The position numbers were made by a program, and so were the translations under genes. Of a DNA stretch of 64,000 bases, positions 34,628 to 43,892 are shown piece by piece (within the stretch, counting starts at the first letter, position 1; the number at the start of each line of letters is the position of its first letter). Source of the stretch: an uncultured Erythrobacter sp. Lineage in GTDB: Bacteria; Pseudomonadota; Alphaproteobacteria; Sphingomonadales; Sphingomonadaceae. The notes beneath the pieces are model-generated. The model saw only the letters and a list, made by a program, of their open reading frames with translations, did not search any database and was not told the origin of the DNA. The stretch is taken from NCBI GenBank assembly GCA_947499095.1, contig CANMMR010000007.1:1-64000 (forward strand), written 5' to 3'.

Positions 34628-36670
34628 ATGAAACGTTTCGCGCTTTGCGCGGCCAGCGCCGCCATCGCCTTCACTTCCACCGCGGCGCGGGCCGACGAAG
34701 GCATGTGGACCTTCGACGGTTTCCCGACCGAACGAATGGAAGAAACCTATGGTTGGGCACCGGACCAGGCGTGGCTCGACCGCGTACAGGCCGCCGCCGT
34801 GCGCCTGACCGGCGGTTGCTCGGCGAGCTTCGTTTCGGGTTCGGGCCTCATCCTCACCAACCACCACTGCATCGCCAGCTGCCTGTTCGACAATTCGTCG
34901 GACGCGATGGACTATCTCGACGCGGGCTTCGTCGCGCAGAACCGTGAAGAGGAGCTCAAATGCCCCGGCCAGCAGGCCGAGGTGGTGACCTCGATCGCGG
35001 ATGTGACCGAAGAGGTGAAGACCTCCTTCGCCGGCCTCGCAGGCGAAGCGCTGACCAAAGCGCGCGACGCCAAGACCGCCGAACTCGAATCGGCGGGTTG
35101 TCCTGACACCGATACGACCCGCTGCCAGGTCGTCACGCTGTTCGGCGGCGGGCAGTACAAGCTCTACACCTATCGCAAATATTCCGACATCCGGCTTGCC
35201 TGGGCACCGGAAGACCGCGCCTCGACCTTCGGGGGCGATCCCGACAATTTCAACTTCCCGCGCTACTCGCTCGATGCGAGCTTCCTGCGCGCCTATGAGA
35301 ACGGCCAGCCGGTCGCCACGCCGCAGCATCTCCAATGGAACCCGCGCGCGCCGGAAGAGGGCGAGGTCACCTTCGTGGTCGGCAATCCCGGCTCGACCAG
35401 CCGCCTCTACACGCAGAGCCAGCTCGCCTTCGAGCGCGAGGTACGCCTGCCGGTGACCCTCGCGACCCTGTCCGAGCTGCGCGGCCGCCTGATCACTGCA
35501 ATGGACGAAAGCCCGGAGAAGGAGCGGCAGGGGCTCGAGACGCTGAACGGCGTCGAGAACGGCCTCAAGGTCTATATCGGCCGCACCAAGGCGCTGAACG
35601 ATCCGGATTTCACTGCGCAGCTGGCCGAAGCCGAGGCGGAGCTACGCCGACGCAGCGCCGGAAATGCCGAGATCGGCGATCCGTGGACCGCAGTTGACGA
35701 AGCGACCGACGCCTATCGCGCGCTTTACCTGCCGTCGCGCTTCATCAGCCCGTCGGGCGACCTGTTTGGTTACGCTTCGACGCTGGTATTCGCCGCGCAA
35801 GAGCGCGCGAAGCCCAATGGCGAGCGCCTGCCAGGCTACACCGACAGCGCGCTGCCGCTGACCGAGAAGCGCCTGCTCGATGAACGCCCGGTCTACCCCT
35901 GGCTCGACGAGCTGATGATGGGCTGGAGCCTCTCGAAGGCGCGCGAGTATCTCGGCGTCGACGATGCGGACAGCCGCCTGCTGCTTGGGCAGGAAAGCCC
36001 CGAGGCGCTGGCCGAACGGCTGGTCGAAGGTACGCAGCTGGCAGATCCGGCCGTGCGCAAGGCGCTGTGGGACGGCGGGCTGGCCGCCATCGAGGCATCG
36101 GACGATCCGATGATCCAGTACGCCCTGCGCCTCGCCGATCGCCAGCGGGCGTTGCGCGATGCAGTGAACGAGAGCTATTCCGGCCCGCTCGCCATCGCCG
36201 GTGGCAAGCTCGCCGACGCGCGCTTCGCGGCCTATGGCGACAGCCTTTATCCCGACGCGACATTTACGCTGCGCATCAGCTACGGCCAGGTGAAGGGCTG
36301 GGAGGAGCGCGGCCAGCAGGTGCCGATCCTCACCACCATGGGCGGGACTTTCGAGCGCGCGACCGGCGCGCCGCCGTTCGACGTGGCCGAAGCCTTCGCC
36401 GCGAACCAGGCCGATATCGATCCCGATACCGCTTTCGACTTTGTGACCACCAACGACATCATCGGCGGCAATTCCGGCTCTCCGGTGATCGACCGCGCGG
36501 GCACGGTGATCGGCGCGGCCTTCGACGGAAATATCCATTCGTTGGGCGGCAATTACGGCTATGACGGCACGCTCAATCGTACCGTGGCGGTCTCGACCGA
36601 TGCGGTGCAGGAAGCGCTGGAGGCGATCTACCCCGCGCCTGCTCTGGTTGAGGAACTGGCTGGCGAGTAA
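34628..36670 (+). CDS. Secreted S46-family dipeptidyl peptidase (DPP7/DPP11-like)
   Basis: This 680-aa serine peptidase has a signal peptide ending near AARA (residue 22). Catalytic elements of S46 are visible: His in ILTNHHC (about residue 79-80), Asp in FGGDPDNFNFPR, and the nucleophile Ser in GGNSGSPVID near the C terminus. S46 enzymes release dipeptides from oligopeptides in the periplasm. The residue that separates DPP7 (Gly) from DPP11 (Arg) falls in AAFDGN here, so DPP7-like broad specificity is inferred. AGAGGG precedes the ATG. A hairpin follows the stop. Confidence 0.92.
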   Translation: MKRFALCAASAAIAFTSTAARADEGMWTFDGFPTERMEETYGWAPDQAWLDRVQAAAVRLTGGCSASFVSGSGLILTNHHCIASCLFDNSSDAMDYLDAGFVAQNREEELKCPGQQAEVVTSIADVTEEVKTSFAGLAGEALTKARDAKTAELESAGCPDTDTTRCQVVTLFGGGQYKLYTYRKYSDIRLAWAPEDRASTFGGDPDNFNFPRYSLDASFLRAYENGQPVATPQHLQWNPRAPEEGEVTFVVGNPGSTSRLYTQSQLAFEREVRLPVTLATLSELRGRLITAMDESPEKERQGLETLNGVENGLKVYIGRTKALNDPDFTAQLAEAEAELRRRSAGNAEIGDPWTAVDEATDAYRALYLPSRFISPSGDLFGYASTLVFAAQERAKPNGERLPGYTDSALPLTEKRLLDERPVYPWLDELMMGWSLSKAREYLGVDDADSRLLLGQESPEALAERLVEGTQLADPAVRKALWDGGLAAIEASDDPMIQYALRLADRQRALRDAVNESYSGPLAIAGGKLADARFAAYGDSLYPDATFTLRISYGQVKGWEERGQQVPILTTMGGTFERATGAPPFDVAEAFAANQADIDPDTAFDFVTTNDIIGGNSGSPVIDRAGTVIGAAFDGNIHSLGGNYGYDGTLNRTVAVSTDAVQEALEAIYPAPALVEELAGE

Positions 36671-36679
36671 CGTACGTGA

Positions 36680-36712
36680 TGGCGGGCTTCCGGATCGACC
36701 GGGAGCCTGCCA
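36680..36712. terminator. Hairpin between convergent S46 peptidase and phosphatase genes
   Basis: TGGCGGGCTTCCGG and CCGGGAGCCTGCCA form a 14-nt imperfect stem across a 5-nt loop, in the 46-bp convergent gap. No clear T-run follows on either strand, so it may be a weak terminator or a transcript-stabilising hairpin. Confidence 0.6.
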
Positions 36713-36716
36713 CGCT

Positions 36717-37520
36717 TCAGTCGAGCGTACCTGCCCGAATGGCGATCGAACCGTCGGTCTCGGCCGCCTGGATGGTACGCCGGGTTTCGTCTTCGAGAAC
36801 CAAAGCGGTTAGGCGGCCCGTGCGAAACGCACCGGTATCGATGCCGATGCGATGATCGGTCCGCTCGATGTCCTCGAAGATCGTGTGGCCGTGCACGACG
36901 ACATGGCTGAACGGGTCGGGATGCTTGAGGAAGCGCTCGCGGATCCAGCGAAGGTCGCCCTTTTGCTGCTCCTCCAGCGAGCGCTTCGGATTGAGCCCGG
37001 CGTGGACGAACACATAGTCGCCGGCGACGATGAGATCCTCGAACGAGGCAAGAAATTCGCGATGGTCCTGCGGGATCAGCTTGGCCATCTCGGCCTGTAG
37101 ATCCTTCATCGTGAGTTCGTTGTAGCGCTTGCGCTTGATGCCGTAGCTCAGGATGGTCTCGCGCCCGCCGTGCTTGACGAAATGGCGCAGCATTTCCTTG
37201 TCGTCGAAGCTCTCGAGGAACATTTCCTCGTGATTGCCCGCGATGTAGCGCACCTTGCGTGTCTTACCCCAGTCGCGCGCACGTTCGATGACGCCGCAGC
37301 TGTCGGGGCCGCGATCGATTAGGTCGCCGAGCAGGATGACCGTCGTGTCTGCCGCTTCATTGGCTGCATCGTCGGCTTCGATCGCTTCGATCAGTTCCTC
37401 GAACAGGTCCAGGCGACCATGGATGTCGCCGATCACGTAGTAGCGTTCGCCATCCGGAACCCGCGCCACGCGCCGCGCGGTGGGACGTTCCTTGAACAAT
37501 TGGCGAAGGGATCGAAGCAT
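36717..37520 (-). CDS. PPP-family metallophosphatase (serine/threonine phosphatase-like)
   Basis: This 267-aa cytoplasmic protein has the full PPP metal-binding signature: GDIHGRLD (about 32-39), GDLIDRGPDS (about 66-75), and GNHEEMF (about 96-102). A further conserved His pair follows (VHAGLNP and VVHGHTI). It resembles bacterial PrpA/ApaH-like phosphatases; the actual substrate, phosphoprotein or dinucleotide polyphosphate, cannot be told. It stands alone, transcribed toward the S46 peptidase, and shares an upstream region with the TorF porin. Confidence 0.88.
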   Translation of the reverse strand: MLRSLRQLFKERPTARRVARVPDGERYYVIGDIHGRLDLFEELIEAIEADDAANEAADTTVILLGDLIDRGPDSCGVIERARDWGKTRKVRYIAGNHEEMFLESFDDKEMLRHFVKHGGRETILSYGIKRKRYNELTMKDLQAEMAKLIPQDHREFLASFEDLIVAGDYVFVHAGLNPKRSLEEQQKGDLRWIRERFLKHPDPFSHVVVHGHTIFEDIERTDHRIGIDTGAFRTGRLTALVLEDETRRTIQAAETDGSIAIRAGTLD

Positions 37521-37792
37521 TGGTGTTGAGTTCTCGGTAGAGGGATGCGGGCCAACCCGCCGGGCGACCAGATAGGCCCTAGTCCGCCACGGGACAACCT
37601 TCGCTGAATAGCGCGTTTTGCAGTTGCGAAAACATCACAGGTTTTGCTGCATGTGCAAAAAGTTTTTGGGCCATATCTTGCGCAAAGACGGCTCGACGTG
37701 CACAAAAGTTACCGTATCCGGACGAGGAGCCACCAAAACGGCCCCGACGGATTCGCAGGTGGGACGAAGCGACACTCGTGTAGGAGTTTGTA

Positions 37793-38569
37793 ATGCTGAC
37801 GTCCTTTCGCGGCCTGATGGCCGTTTCGCTCGCATCCGTGAGCCTGATTTCCGCCGCGCCCGTGATGGCGCAGGTTTCCAACCCGGCTGAAGAGGTCGAG
37901 GACGGCGTCGATGCTGGCCCGGTAACCGTATCCGCCAACGTGGCACTGACCACCGACTATCGTTTCCGCGGCGTTTCATTGTCGGCTGGCGATCCTGCCA
38001 TCCAGGGTGGCATCGATGTCGCGCATGACAGCGGTTTCTACGTCGGCACCTGGGCATCCTCGATCGACGGCGGTCCCGCCTATGGCGAACTCGAAGTCGA
38101 CATTTACGCGGGGTACAGCGGCCAGATCAGCGACGCCGTCAGCTTCGATGTCGGCGTGCTGTACTATCTCTATCCGACCGAAGACCTCGGCCTCGATACC
38201 GACTATTGGGAGCCTTATGCCTCGCTTGGCTTCAATCTGGGCCCGGCGGAAGCGACGGTCGGCGTCGCCTGGGCGCCGAGCCAGGATTCGCTCGGCAATG
38301 ACGACAACCTCTACGTCTATAGCGACCTCGGTGTGGGCGTTCCGAACACGCCGATTACCCTGACCGGCCACCTCGGCTACACCGACGGACCGCTGGCTCC
38401 GCCGCTGCTGGCCGGTACCGCCGACGATACCGGGCTGGACTGGGCGATCGGCGCGACCGCATCGGCTGGTATGTTCGAAGTCGGCGTTTCCTATGTCGGT
38501 GTCGAAGGTCCGTCGATCGACGGCTTCACCGACGACGCGATCGTCGGCACGATTTCTGCCAGTTTCTGA
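37793..38569 (+). CDS. TorF-family putative outer-membrane porin
   Basis: This 258-aa protein has a signal peptide ending near VMAQ (about residue 26) and a beta-rich sequence ending in VGTISASF with terminal Phe, as for outer-membrane barrels. The conserved start of the barrel VSANVALTTDYRFRGVSLS is the signature of the TIGR02001/TorF family. Substrate unknown. TAGGAG lies 6 nt before the ATG. The 272-bp upstream region is AT-rich compared with its surroundings and probably holds the promoter. A terminator follows 59 bp after the stop. Confidence 0.9.
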   Translation: MLTSFRGLMAVSLASVSLISAAPVMAQVSNPAEEVEDGVDAGPVTVSANVALTTDYRFRGVSLSAGDPAIQGGIDVAHDSGFYVGTWASSIDGGPAYGELEVDIYAGYSGQISDAVSFDVGVLYYLYPTEDLGLDTDYWEPYASLGFNLGPAEATVGVAWAPSQDSLGNDDNLYVYSDLGVGVPNTPITLTGHLGYTDGPLAPPLLAGTADDTGLDWAIGATASAGMFEVGVSYVGVEGPSIDGFTDDAIVGTISASF

Positions 38570-38627
38570 GTGACCAGCCGGGCAGGGGGCGGGCCAGCGC
38601 TCGTCCCCTTTCCCGCCAGAGTATTCG

Positions 38628-38661
38628 AATGTGCCGCACCCGCTGCGGCGCATTTTCGTTT
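38628..38661 (+). terminator. Terminator after the TorF porin
   Basis: AATG-T-GCCGCA pairs with TGCGGC-G-CATT around a 5-nt loop, followed by TTCGTTTG. It sits in the gap before the glyoxalase gene. Confidence 0.75.
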
Positions 38662-38693
38662 GTATCCTGGAAGATTTACGCCATCTGCGCGCA

Positions 38694-39131
38694 ATGACCA
38701 AATTCCTCCATACCATGATCCGCGTCGCCGACATCGACGCGACCATCGCCTTCTTCGATCTTATCGGGTTGAAGGAAGTGCGCCGCTTCGACAACGAGAA
38801 GGGACGCTTCACGCTGGTGTTCCTGGCCGCGCCGGGTCAGGAAGGCACGGCAGAGGTCGAACTGACCTACAACTGGCCGCCGGAGGATGGCAGCGCGCCA
38901 GAGAGCTACGATGGCGGACGCAATTTCGGCCATCTCGCCTATCGCGTCGACGATATTTACGCGACCTGCCAGCGGCTGATGGATGCGGGCCACACGATCA
39001 ATCGCCCTCCGCGCGACGGTCACATGGCCTTCGTCCGGACACCCGATGGTATTTCGATCGAGCTACTGCAGGAAGGCTATCTCGACCCGCAGGAACCGTG
39101 GGCGAGCATGCCTAATAGCGGCAGCTGGTAG
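38694..39131 (+). CDS. gloA: Lactoylglutathione lyase (glyoxalase I)
   Basis: This 145-aa vicinal-oxygen-chelate enzyme converts the methylglyoxal-glutathione hemithioacetal to lactoylglutathione. Four metal ligands are visible: His in KFLHTMIRV, Glu in VELTYNW, His in FGHLAYRVDD, and Glu in ISIELLQEG. The core GRFTLVFLA and NFGHLAYRV matches bacterial GloA. ATG 38694 opens the conserved MTKFLHTMIRV start; the in-frame extension upstream runs through the terminator stem. Its stop abuts that of the convergent nhaA gene. Confidence 0.93.
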   Translation: MTKFLHTMIRVADIDATIAFFDLIGLKEVRRFDNEKGRFTLVFLAAPGQEGTAEVELTYNWPPEDGSAPESYDGGRNFGHLAYRVDDIYATCQRLMDAGHTINRPPRDGHMAFVRTPDGISIELLQEGYLDPQEPWASMPNSGSW

Positions 39132-40352
39132 TCAGCCCTTCTTTTCGATGTAAGGCGAACTCGCATCGTCCGGGTGCGCGGCCGACAGGCGGATGACCGT
39201 GTAGCCCACGATTGCCGATAGCAACGAGCCCAGCAGGATGCCGATCTTGGCCTCGTTGATCAGCAACTCCTGCCCGGCAAAGGCCAGCCCGCTGATGAAC
39301 AGCGACATGGTGAAGCCGATCCCGCACAATAGGGTGATGCCCCAGATCTCCTGCCAGCTGGCCTGGTCGGGACGGGGGGCGATGCCCAGCCGGTCCGCCA
39401 GCCAGATGGCCGAGAAGATGCCGATCTGCTTGCCGAGAAACAGGCCTGCGATGATGGCGACCGGCAGGGGGGCCAGCAATTGCTCCATGCCGAGACCGGC
39501 CAGCGGCACCCCGGCATTGGCGAAGCCGAAGACGGGAACGACCAGATAGGCGCTCCAGGGAGCCAGCGTATGCTCCATGGTTTCGACCATGGTCTCGTCG
39601 TCCTTGCCGCGCATCGGGATGCACAGCGCGCCTACGACGCCCGCAATCGTCGCGTGGATGCCGGAGTTGAGCACGAAGAACCACAGCACCAGCGCCAACA
39701 GGATGAAAGGCCAATAGGCGGACACGCGCGCCTTGTTCATCGCCAGCATGGCACCCACGATGACTGCGGAGGCGGCCAACCACTCCAGCTTGATGTTCTC
39801 GGTATAGAAGGCTGCGATCACGAGCACCGCACCGATGTCGTCCACGATGGCGACGGTCAGCAGGAACAGGCGGAGCGATGCCGGGCACCGATTGCCGAGC
39901 AGGCCCAGTACGCCCATAGCAAAGGCGATATCGGTCGCCGCAGGGATCGCCCAGCCGCGCAGCAAGGTGCTGTCGCCGCCGACGACACCGACATAGAACA
40001 GGGCGGGGACGACCATGCCCGCAGCCGCCGCCATGATCGGCAGGCGGCGCTGCTGGGCGGTGGACAATTGCCCTTCGATCCACTCGCGCTTCACCTCCAG
40101 CCCGACGACAAAGAAGAAAATCGCCATCAAACCGTCGTTGATCCACAGGTGGAGGTCGTACAGTTTGGGGATCGGGGTCCACGCCAGCTTGCCGTAGAAC
40201 AGCTGCTGGTACTCCGCGGCAAATGGCGAATTCGCGGCCAGCATTGCCGCAACAGCCACGAAGATGAGCAGGATACCGGCTGAGGCATCGCTGACGAACA
40301 GCGCTCGCACGGGAGCGAAAACGAGGCGGAAGGCTGATGGGCGTTCGGTCAT
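39132..40352 (-). CDS. nhaA: Na+/H+ antiporter NhaA
   Basis: This 406-aa inner-membrane protein has about 12 helices and exchanges Na+ for protons. The ion-binding aspartate pair appears in TVAIVDDIGAVLVIAAFY. Other NhaA motifs are GLEVKREWIEGQL, WAIPAATDIAFAMG, and VFGFANAGVPL. ATG 40352 opens the family N terminus and has AAAGGA upstream; the same frame stays open further upstream but is antisense to the NfrB-like gene and is not credible. It is divergent from that gene, with about 85 bp between. Confidence 0.95.
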   Translation of the reverse strand: MTERPSAFRLVFAPVRALFVSDASAGILLIFVAVAAMLAANSPFAAEYQQLFYGKLAWTPIPKLYDLHLWINDGLMAIFFFVVGLEVKREWIEGQLSTAQQRRLPIMAAAAGMVVPALFYVGVVGGDSTLLRGWAIPAATDIAFAMGVLGLLGNRCPASLRLFLLTVAIVDDIGAVLVIAAFYTENIKLEWLAASAVIVGAMLAMNKARVSAYWPFILLALVLWFFVLNSGIHATIAGVVGALCIPMRGKDDETMVETMEHTLAPWSAYLVVPVFGFANAGVPLAGLGMEQLLAPLPVAIIAGLFLGKQIGIFSAIWLADRLGIAPRPDQASWQEIWGITLLCGIGFTMSLFISGLAFAGQELLINEAKIGILLGSLLSAIVGYTVIRLSAAHPDDASSPYIEKKG

Positions 40353-40436
40353 GTCGAGGGGGTCCTTTGAGCAAACCGCATCGCGTTGCAAGGGGGTGAT
40401 CGTTTCGCTAGACGCCTTGGCGGGGGGAAACGGGTC

Positions 40437-41825
40437 GTGTTCATCGGCGAATTCACTGTCGCGCAATGGTTTTTGCTCGTCCATCGCGAGCTGCTGCTGT
40501 TTTGCGCGGCCTTCTTCGCGATCGGCGTGATCGACGAATTCGCAGTCGACCTGTCCTATATTTGGATGCGGCTGCGCGGCCGGATCGCAACCCCGAAGAT
40601 CGATGAATCGCAGCTGACCGAAAACCCGCTGGCAGGTCGCGCTGCGGTGCTGATCCCCGCATGGCAGGAAGCGGCGGTGATCGGCCCGACAATCTACCAC
40701 ATGCTCGAAGTCTGGCCCTATCGCGATCTGCGGATCTATGTCGGCTGCTACCACAACGACCCGGCGACGATGGGGTCGGCCATGGCGGCTGCACGGGGCG
40801 ATCCGAGAGTGCGGATCGTGGTGCATGGCGAAGACGGCCCGACGAGCAAGGCCGACTGCCTCAACCGTCTTTACGCTGCCTTGCGCGAAGACGAGACGCG
40901 CAGCGGGACAGCGGCCCGCATGATCGTGCTGCATGATGCAGAGGACATGGTCGATCCTGCAGCTCTCGCACTGCTGGACGACGCGATGGACGCTGCGGAC
41001 TTCGCCCAGCTCCCGGTGATGGCGCTGCCGCAGGGCGGATCGGCCCTGGTCGGTAGCCACTACGCAGACGAGTTCGCAGAGTCGCATGCCAAAGCGCTCC
41101 TAGTGCGCGACGCTCTGGGCGCAGCTATTCCGGGCGCAGGTGTGGGCCTCGCGATTTCACGCGAGATGCTGGGTCGCTTCGGCGAAGAGCCATTTGCGCG
41201 GCAATCGCTGACCGAGGATTACGAACTCGGCCTGCGCGTCGCCGAGGCAGGAGGGAGGGGCCGCTTCCTGCGGTGCCGCACCGCCGACGGCCGCCTGATC
41301 GCAACGCGGGCCTTCTTTCCTGCACGCCTTGATCAGGCCGTCCGGCAGAAGACGCGCTGGATGCATGGCATCGCGCTGCAGGGCTGGGACCGGCTCGGCT
41401 GGCAGGGCTCAGGTGCCGATATCTGGATGCAGCTGCGCGATCGGCGCGGGCCGCTCGCCGCTATCCTACTTTCGCTAGCGTACCTGCTTATCGGGCTAAG
41501 TGGATTACTTTACTTGCTGGTGAGCAGCGGCGCGATCTCCGCTCCCGAGTATTCAGGCCTGTTGGGCTGGCTTCTGCTGCTCAATCTCGTCGGGCTTGGC
41601 TGGCGCTTCGCAATGCGGGCGCTTTTCACCGCGCGTGAGTACGGATGGTGGCAGGGCCTGCTGTCGGTACCGCGGCTGATCGTGTCGAACATCATCGCCA
41701 TCATGGCTGCGCGCCGTGCACTGGCTGCTTACCTCGGAACGCTTCGCGGTGCCCCTTTAATCTGGGACAAGACGGACCACCAGGATCACCCGGCGCTGGC
41801 CGCAAGGGCCGAGGCGCACGCATGA
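40437..41825 (+). CDS. NfrB-like inner-membrane glycosyltransferase, short form
   Basis: This 462-aa membrane glycosyltransferase 2 protein matches E. coli NfrB in its membrane-anchored N terminus, VLIPAWQEAAVIG, the metal/donor motif LHDAEDMVDP, the acceptor base region LTEDYELGLR, and the RQKTRWMHGI (QxxRW) motif. Three or four helices close the protein. NfrB with NfrA makes and exports a polysaccharide and serves as the phage N4 receptor. The C-terminal MshEN domain of E. coli NfrB (745 aa in all), which binds cyclic-di-GMP, is absent. GTG 40437 is the likely start. The stop overlaps the next ATG. Confidence 0.85.
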   Translation: MFIGEFTVAQWFLLVHRELLLFCAAFFAIGVIDEFAVDLSYIWMRLRGRIATPKIDESQLTENPLAGRAAVLIPAWQEAAVIGPTIYHMLEVWPYRDLRIYVGCYHNDPATMGSAMAAARGDPRVRIVVHGEDGPTSKADCLNRLYAALREDETRSGTAARMIVLHDAEDMVDPAALALLDDAMDAADFAQLPVMALPQGGSALVGSHYADEFAESHAKALLVRDALGAAIPGAGVGLAISREMLGRFGEEPFARQSLTEDYELGLRVAEAGGRGRFLRCRTADGRLIATRAFFPARLDQAVRQKTRWMHGIALQGWDRLGWQGSGADIWMQLRDRRGPLAAILLSLAYLLIGLSGLLYLLVSSGAISAPEYSGLLGWLLLLNLVGLGWRFAMRALFTAREYGWWQGLLSVPRLIVSNIIAIMAARRALAAYLGTLRGAPLIWDKTDHQDHPALAARAEAHA

Positions 41826-42934
41826 ATAACGGGGCGATCGAGGCGCGTCGCGGACAGCCGGTACTATTCCTCGGCCTGCTGCTGGTCGGCTGGCTGCTAA
41901 TCCGCGTGGTGTCGTGGGAGAGCCCTTGGCCTGCTGTCGTCGGCGATCACGGACCAGCTGCGCTGGCATCCGCAATCGGGCACGAGCGGTCTGCTAACGC
42001 CCTCCAACCGCCCCCGCCATCGCCTGCACAATTCGACACGCTGCCGATCTATGCGGGACCCGTCCCGAGGCTGGCGCCTTCCGGCAAGAAGCTGCCGTTT
42101 GCGGCTCACGCGGAGACAAAGGCTAGCGAACATCGCGCTCATTTCGAGACCGACCAGCGGGCAGTCGGTCATAACCTTTTGCGGATGGCCGGAGTGGCAC
42201 AGCTGCCCATGCTGCGCAGTGTTGCGAGCTGGATCGACCGCAAGCCTCAAATCGCGCCGACGAACCTCGCCCCTTTGCAAAAACCGTGGCGGATCGATTC
42301 CTGGCTGTTGCTGCGCGAGGGCGGAACTTCCGCGCTCACCGGTGGAGCGCGCCCGGCAAGCTACGGAGCCAGCCAGGCGGGAGCCGTCATCGCCTATCGC
42401 CTTTCGCCGTCCAGCAGGCACGATCCCGCGATCTACGCGCGAGCCAGTAAGGCGCTGGTCACAGCGGGAGAATCCGAAGCGGCGCTCGGGGTGCGCGCGA
42501 AGCCGGTTGGCGGCCTTCCGGTGACGGTGCACGCCGAACTGCGAGTCACCGAGTATGCCGGTCGGGTGAAACTGCGCCCTGCCTCTTTCGTTTCCACCGG
42601 CATCGACGACGTACGAATACCGCTGGGCTTGGAAGCTTCCGGCTACGCCCAGGCAGGTTATGTCGCTGGCGATTTCGCCACCGCCTTTGCCGACGGCAGG
42701 ATCGATCTCACCCGCGACGTCGAGGACAACGATTCCATATCGTTAAACGCCGGTGCCGGGGCCTGGGGCGGCGCCCAGCGCGGTGCGACGCGGGTGGACA
42801 TCGGCCCGACGCTCAAGCTGGATTTCGGTCTCGGCGATGGTCGGGCGCGGGTCGCGGCAGACTATCGCATCCGTGTGGCCGGCAATGCCGAACCCTCGTC
42901 GGGAGCTGCCATTACGCTTTCGGCGGGCTTCTGA
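41822..42934 (+). CDS. NfrA-like C-terminal barrel protein, short form
   Basis: This 370-aa protein starts on an ATG overlapping the NfrB-like stop (ATGA). It has an N-terminal hydrophobic segment (PVLFLGLLLVGWLLI), a Pro-rich polar linker, and a beta-rich C-terminal part from about residue 155 (RIDSWLLLREGG, YRLSPSSRHD, FATAFADGRIDL) ending in AAITLSAGF with terminal Phe, like an outer-membrane barrel. This resembles the C-terminal domain of NfrA, without its tetratricopeptide repeats. The likely role is export of the NfrB-like product. Homology is judged by eye and is less certain than for its partner. Confidence 0.68.
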   Translation: MNNGAIEARRGQPVLFLGLLLVGWLLIRVVSWESPWPAVVGDHGPAALASAIGHERSANALQPPPPSPAQFDTLPIYAGPVPRLAPSGKKLPFAAHAETKASEHRAHFETDQRAVGHNLLRMAGVAQLPMLRSVASWIDRKPQIAPTNLAPLQKPWRIDSWLLLREGGTSALTGGARPASYGASQAGAVIAYRLSPSSRHDPAIYARASKALVTAGESEAALGVRAKPVGGLPVTVHAELRVTEYAGRVKLRPASFVSTGIDDVRIPLGLEASGYAQAGYVAGDFATAFADGRIDLTRDVEDNDSISLNAGAGAWGGAQRGATRVDIGPTLKLDFGLGDGRARVAADYRIRVAGNAEPSSGAAITLSAGF

Positions 42935-42980
42935 CACGGTTCAGCTTTTATCCGGGCGGGGCCTGCGATAGGGCGCTCCC

Positions 42981-43892
42981 ATGGATGTCTACCTGCCCAT
43001 TGCGAACTTGTCCGTAAACGGGCTGTGGATCGTTGCGCTGGGCGGGCTGACGGGCGTGCTCTCGGGCCTGTTCGGCGTAGGCGGCGGCTTCCTAACGACG
43101 CCGCTGCTTATCTTCTACGGAGTGCCGCCCACGGTGGCCGCCGCCTCGGCTTCGACGCAGGTTACAGGGGCCAGCGTGACGGGGGTCATCGCACATAGCG
43201 GGCGCAAGGGCGTCGATTATCGTATGGGCGCCGTTATGGTCGCGGGCGGGGTGGTCGGGTCGGGATTCGGCGCGCTGCTCTTCCGCTTCTTCCGGTCGAT
43301 CGGCCAGATCGATGTCGTCATCAACGCGCTCTACGTCGTGCTGCTCGGGTCCATCGGTTTGTTGATGGCGAAGGAATCGGTCGAATTGTTGCGCGGCGGA
43401 AAGTCCGGCAGCAAGCAGGCCCCGAAGCGGCGGCACCACCCTTTGGTGGCAAGCCTGCCGATGAAGTGGCGCTTCTATCGCTCCGGCCTCTACATTTCTC
43501 CGCTGGCCCCGCTGCTGGTCGGCGTGATCGTCGGGATACTCACTATGCTGATGGGTGTGGGCGGCGGCTTCATCCTCGTGCCCGCCATGCTTTACATTCT
43601 CGGCATGAGCGCCAATGTCGTCGTGGGCACCAGCCTGTTCAACATCCTCTTCGTGACCATGGCGACCACCATGATGCACTCGCTGACGACCAAGGCGGTG
43701 GACATCGTGCTGGTCTTCCTGCTGCTGATCGGCTCCGTCACCGGCGCGCAGATCGGCTCGCAGATCGCGGTGAAGGCAAAGCCTGAAATGCTTCGACTGA
43801 TCCTGGCCGCAATCGTGCTGGTGATCGCCTTCCGCATGTTCCTCGGCCTGTTCTACCAGCCGGACGAGATTTACACGGTGTATCCGTTGTGA
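42981..43892 (+). CDS. TauE/SafE-family membrane transporter
   Basis: This 303-aa protein has about eight hydrophobic segments in two repeated halves. Each begins with a Gly-rich motif (LSGLFGVGGGFLTTPLLI and MLMGVGGGFILVPAML), the hallmark of the TauE/SafE sulphite- or sulphonate-exporter family. A basic loop (SKQAPKRRHH) lies between the halves. The substrate is unknown. Its stop overlaps the GTG of a TIGR02186 gene by four bases, a pairing common in alphaproteobacteria, so the two probably act together. Confidence 0.9.
   Translation: MDVYLPIANLSVNGLWIVALGGLTGVLSGLFGVGGGFLTTPLLIFYGVPPTVAAASASTQVTGASVTGVIAHSGRKGVDYRMGAVMVAGGVVGSGFGALLFRFFRSIGQIDVVINALYVVLLGSIGLLMAKESVELLRGGKSGSKQAPKRRHHPLVASLPMKWRFYRSGLYISPLAPLLVGVIVGILTMLMGVGGGFILVPAMLYILGMSANVVVGTSLFNILFVTMATTMMHSLTTKAVDIVLVFLLLIGSVTGAQIGSQIAVKAKPEMLRLILAAIVLVIAFRMFLGLFYQPDEIYTVYPL

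Noticed and set aside
39132-41087. 651-aa frame extending nhaA upstream
   Set aside because: The extra part is antisense to the NfrB-like gene and does not resemble NhaA; ATG 40352 fits the family.
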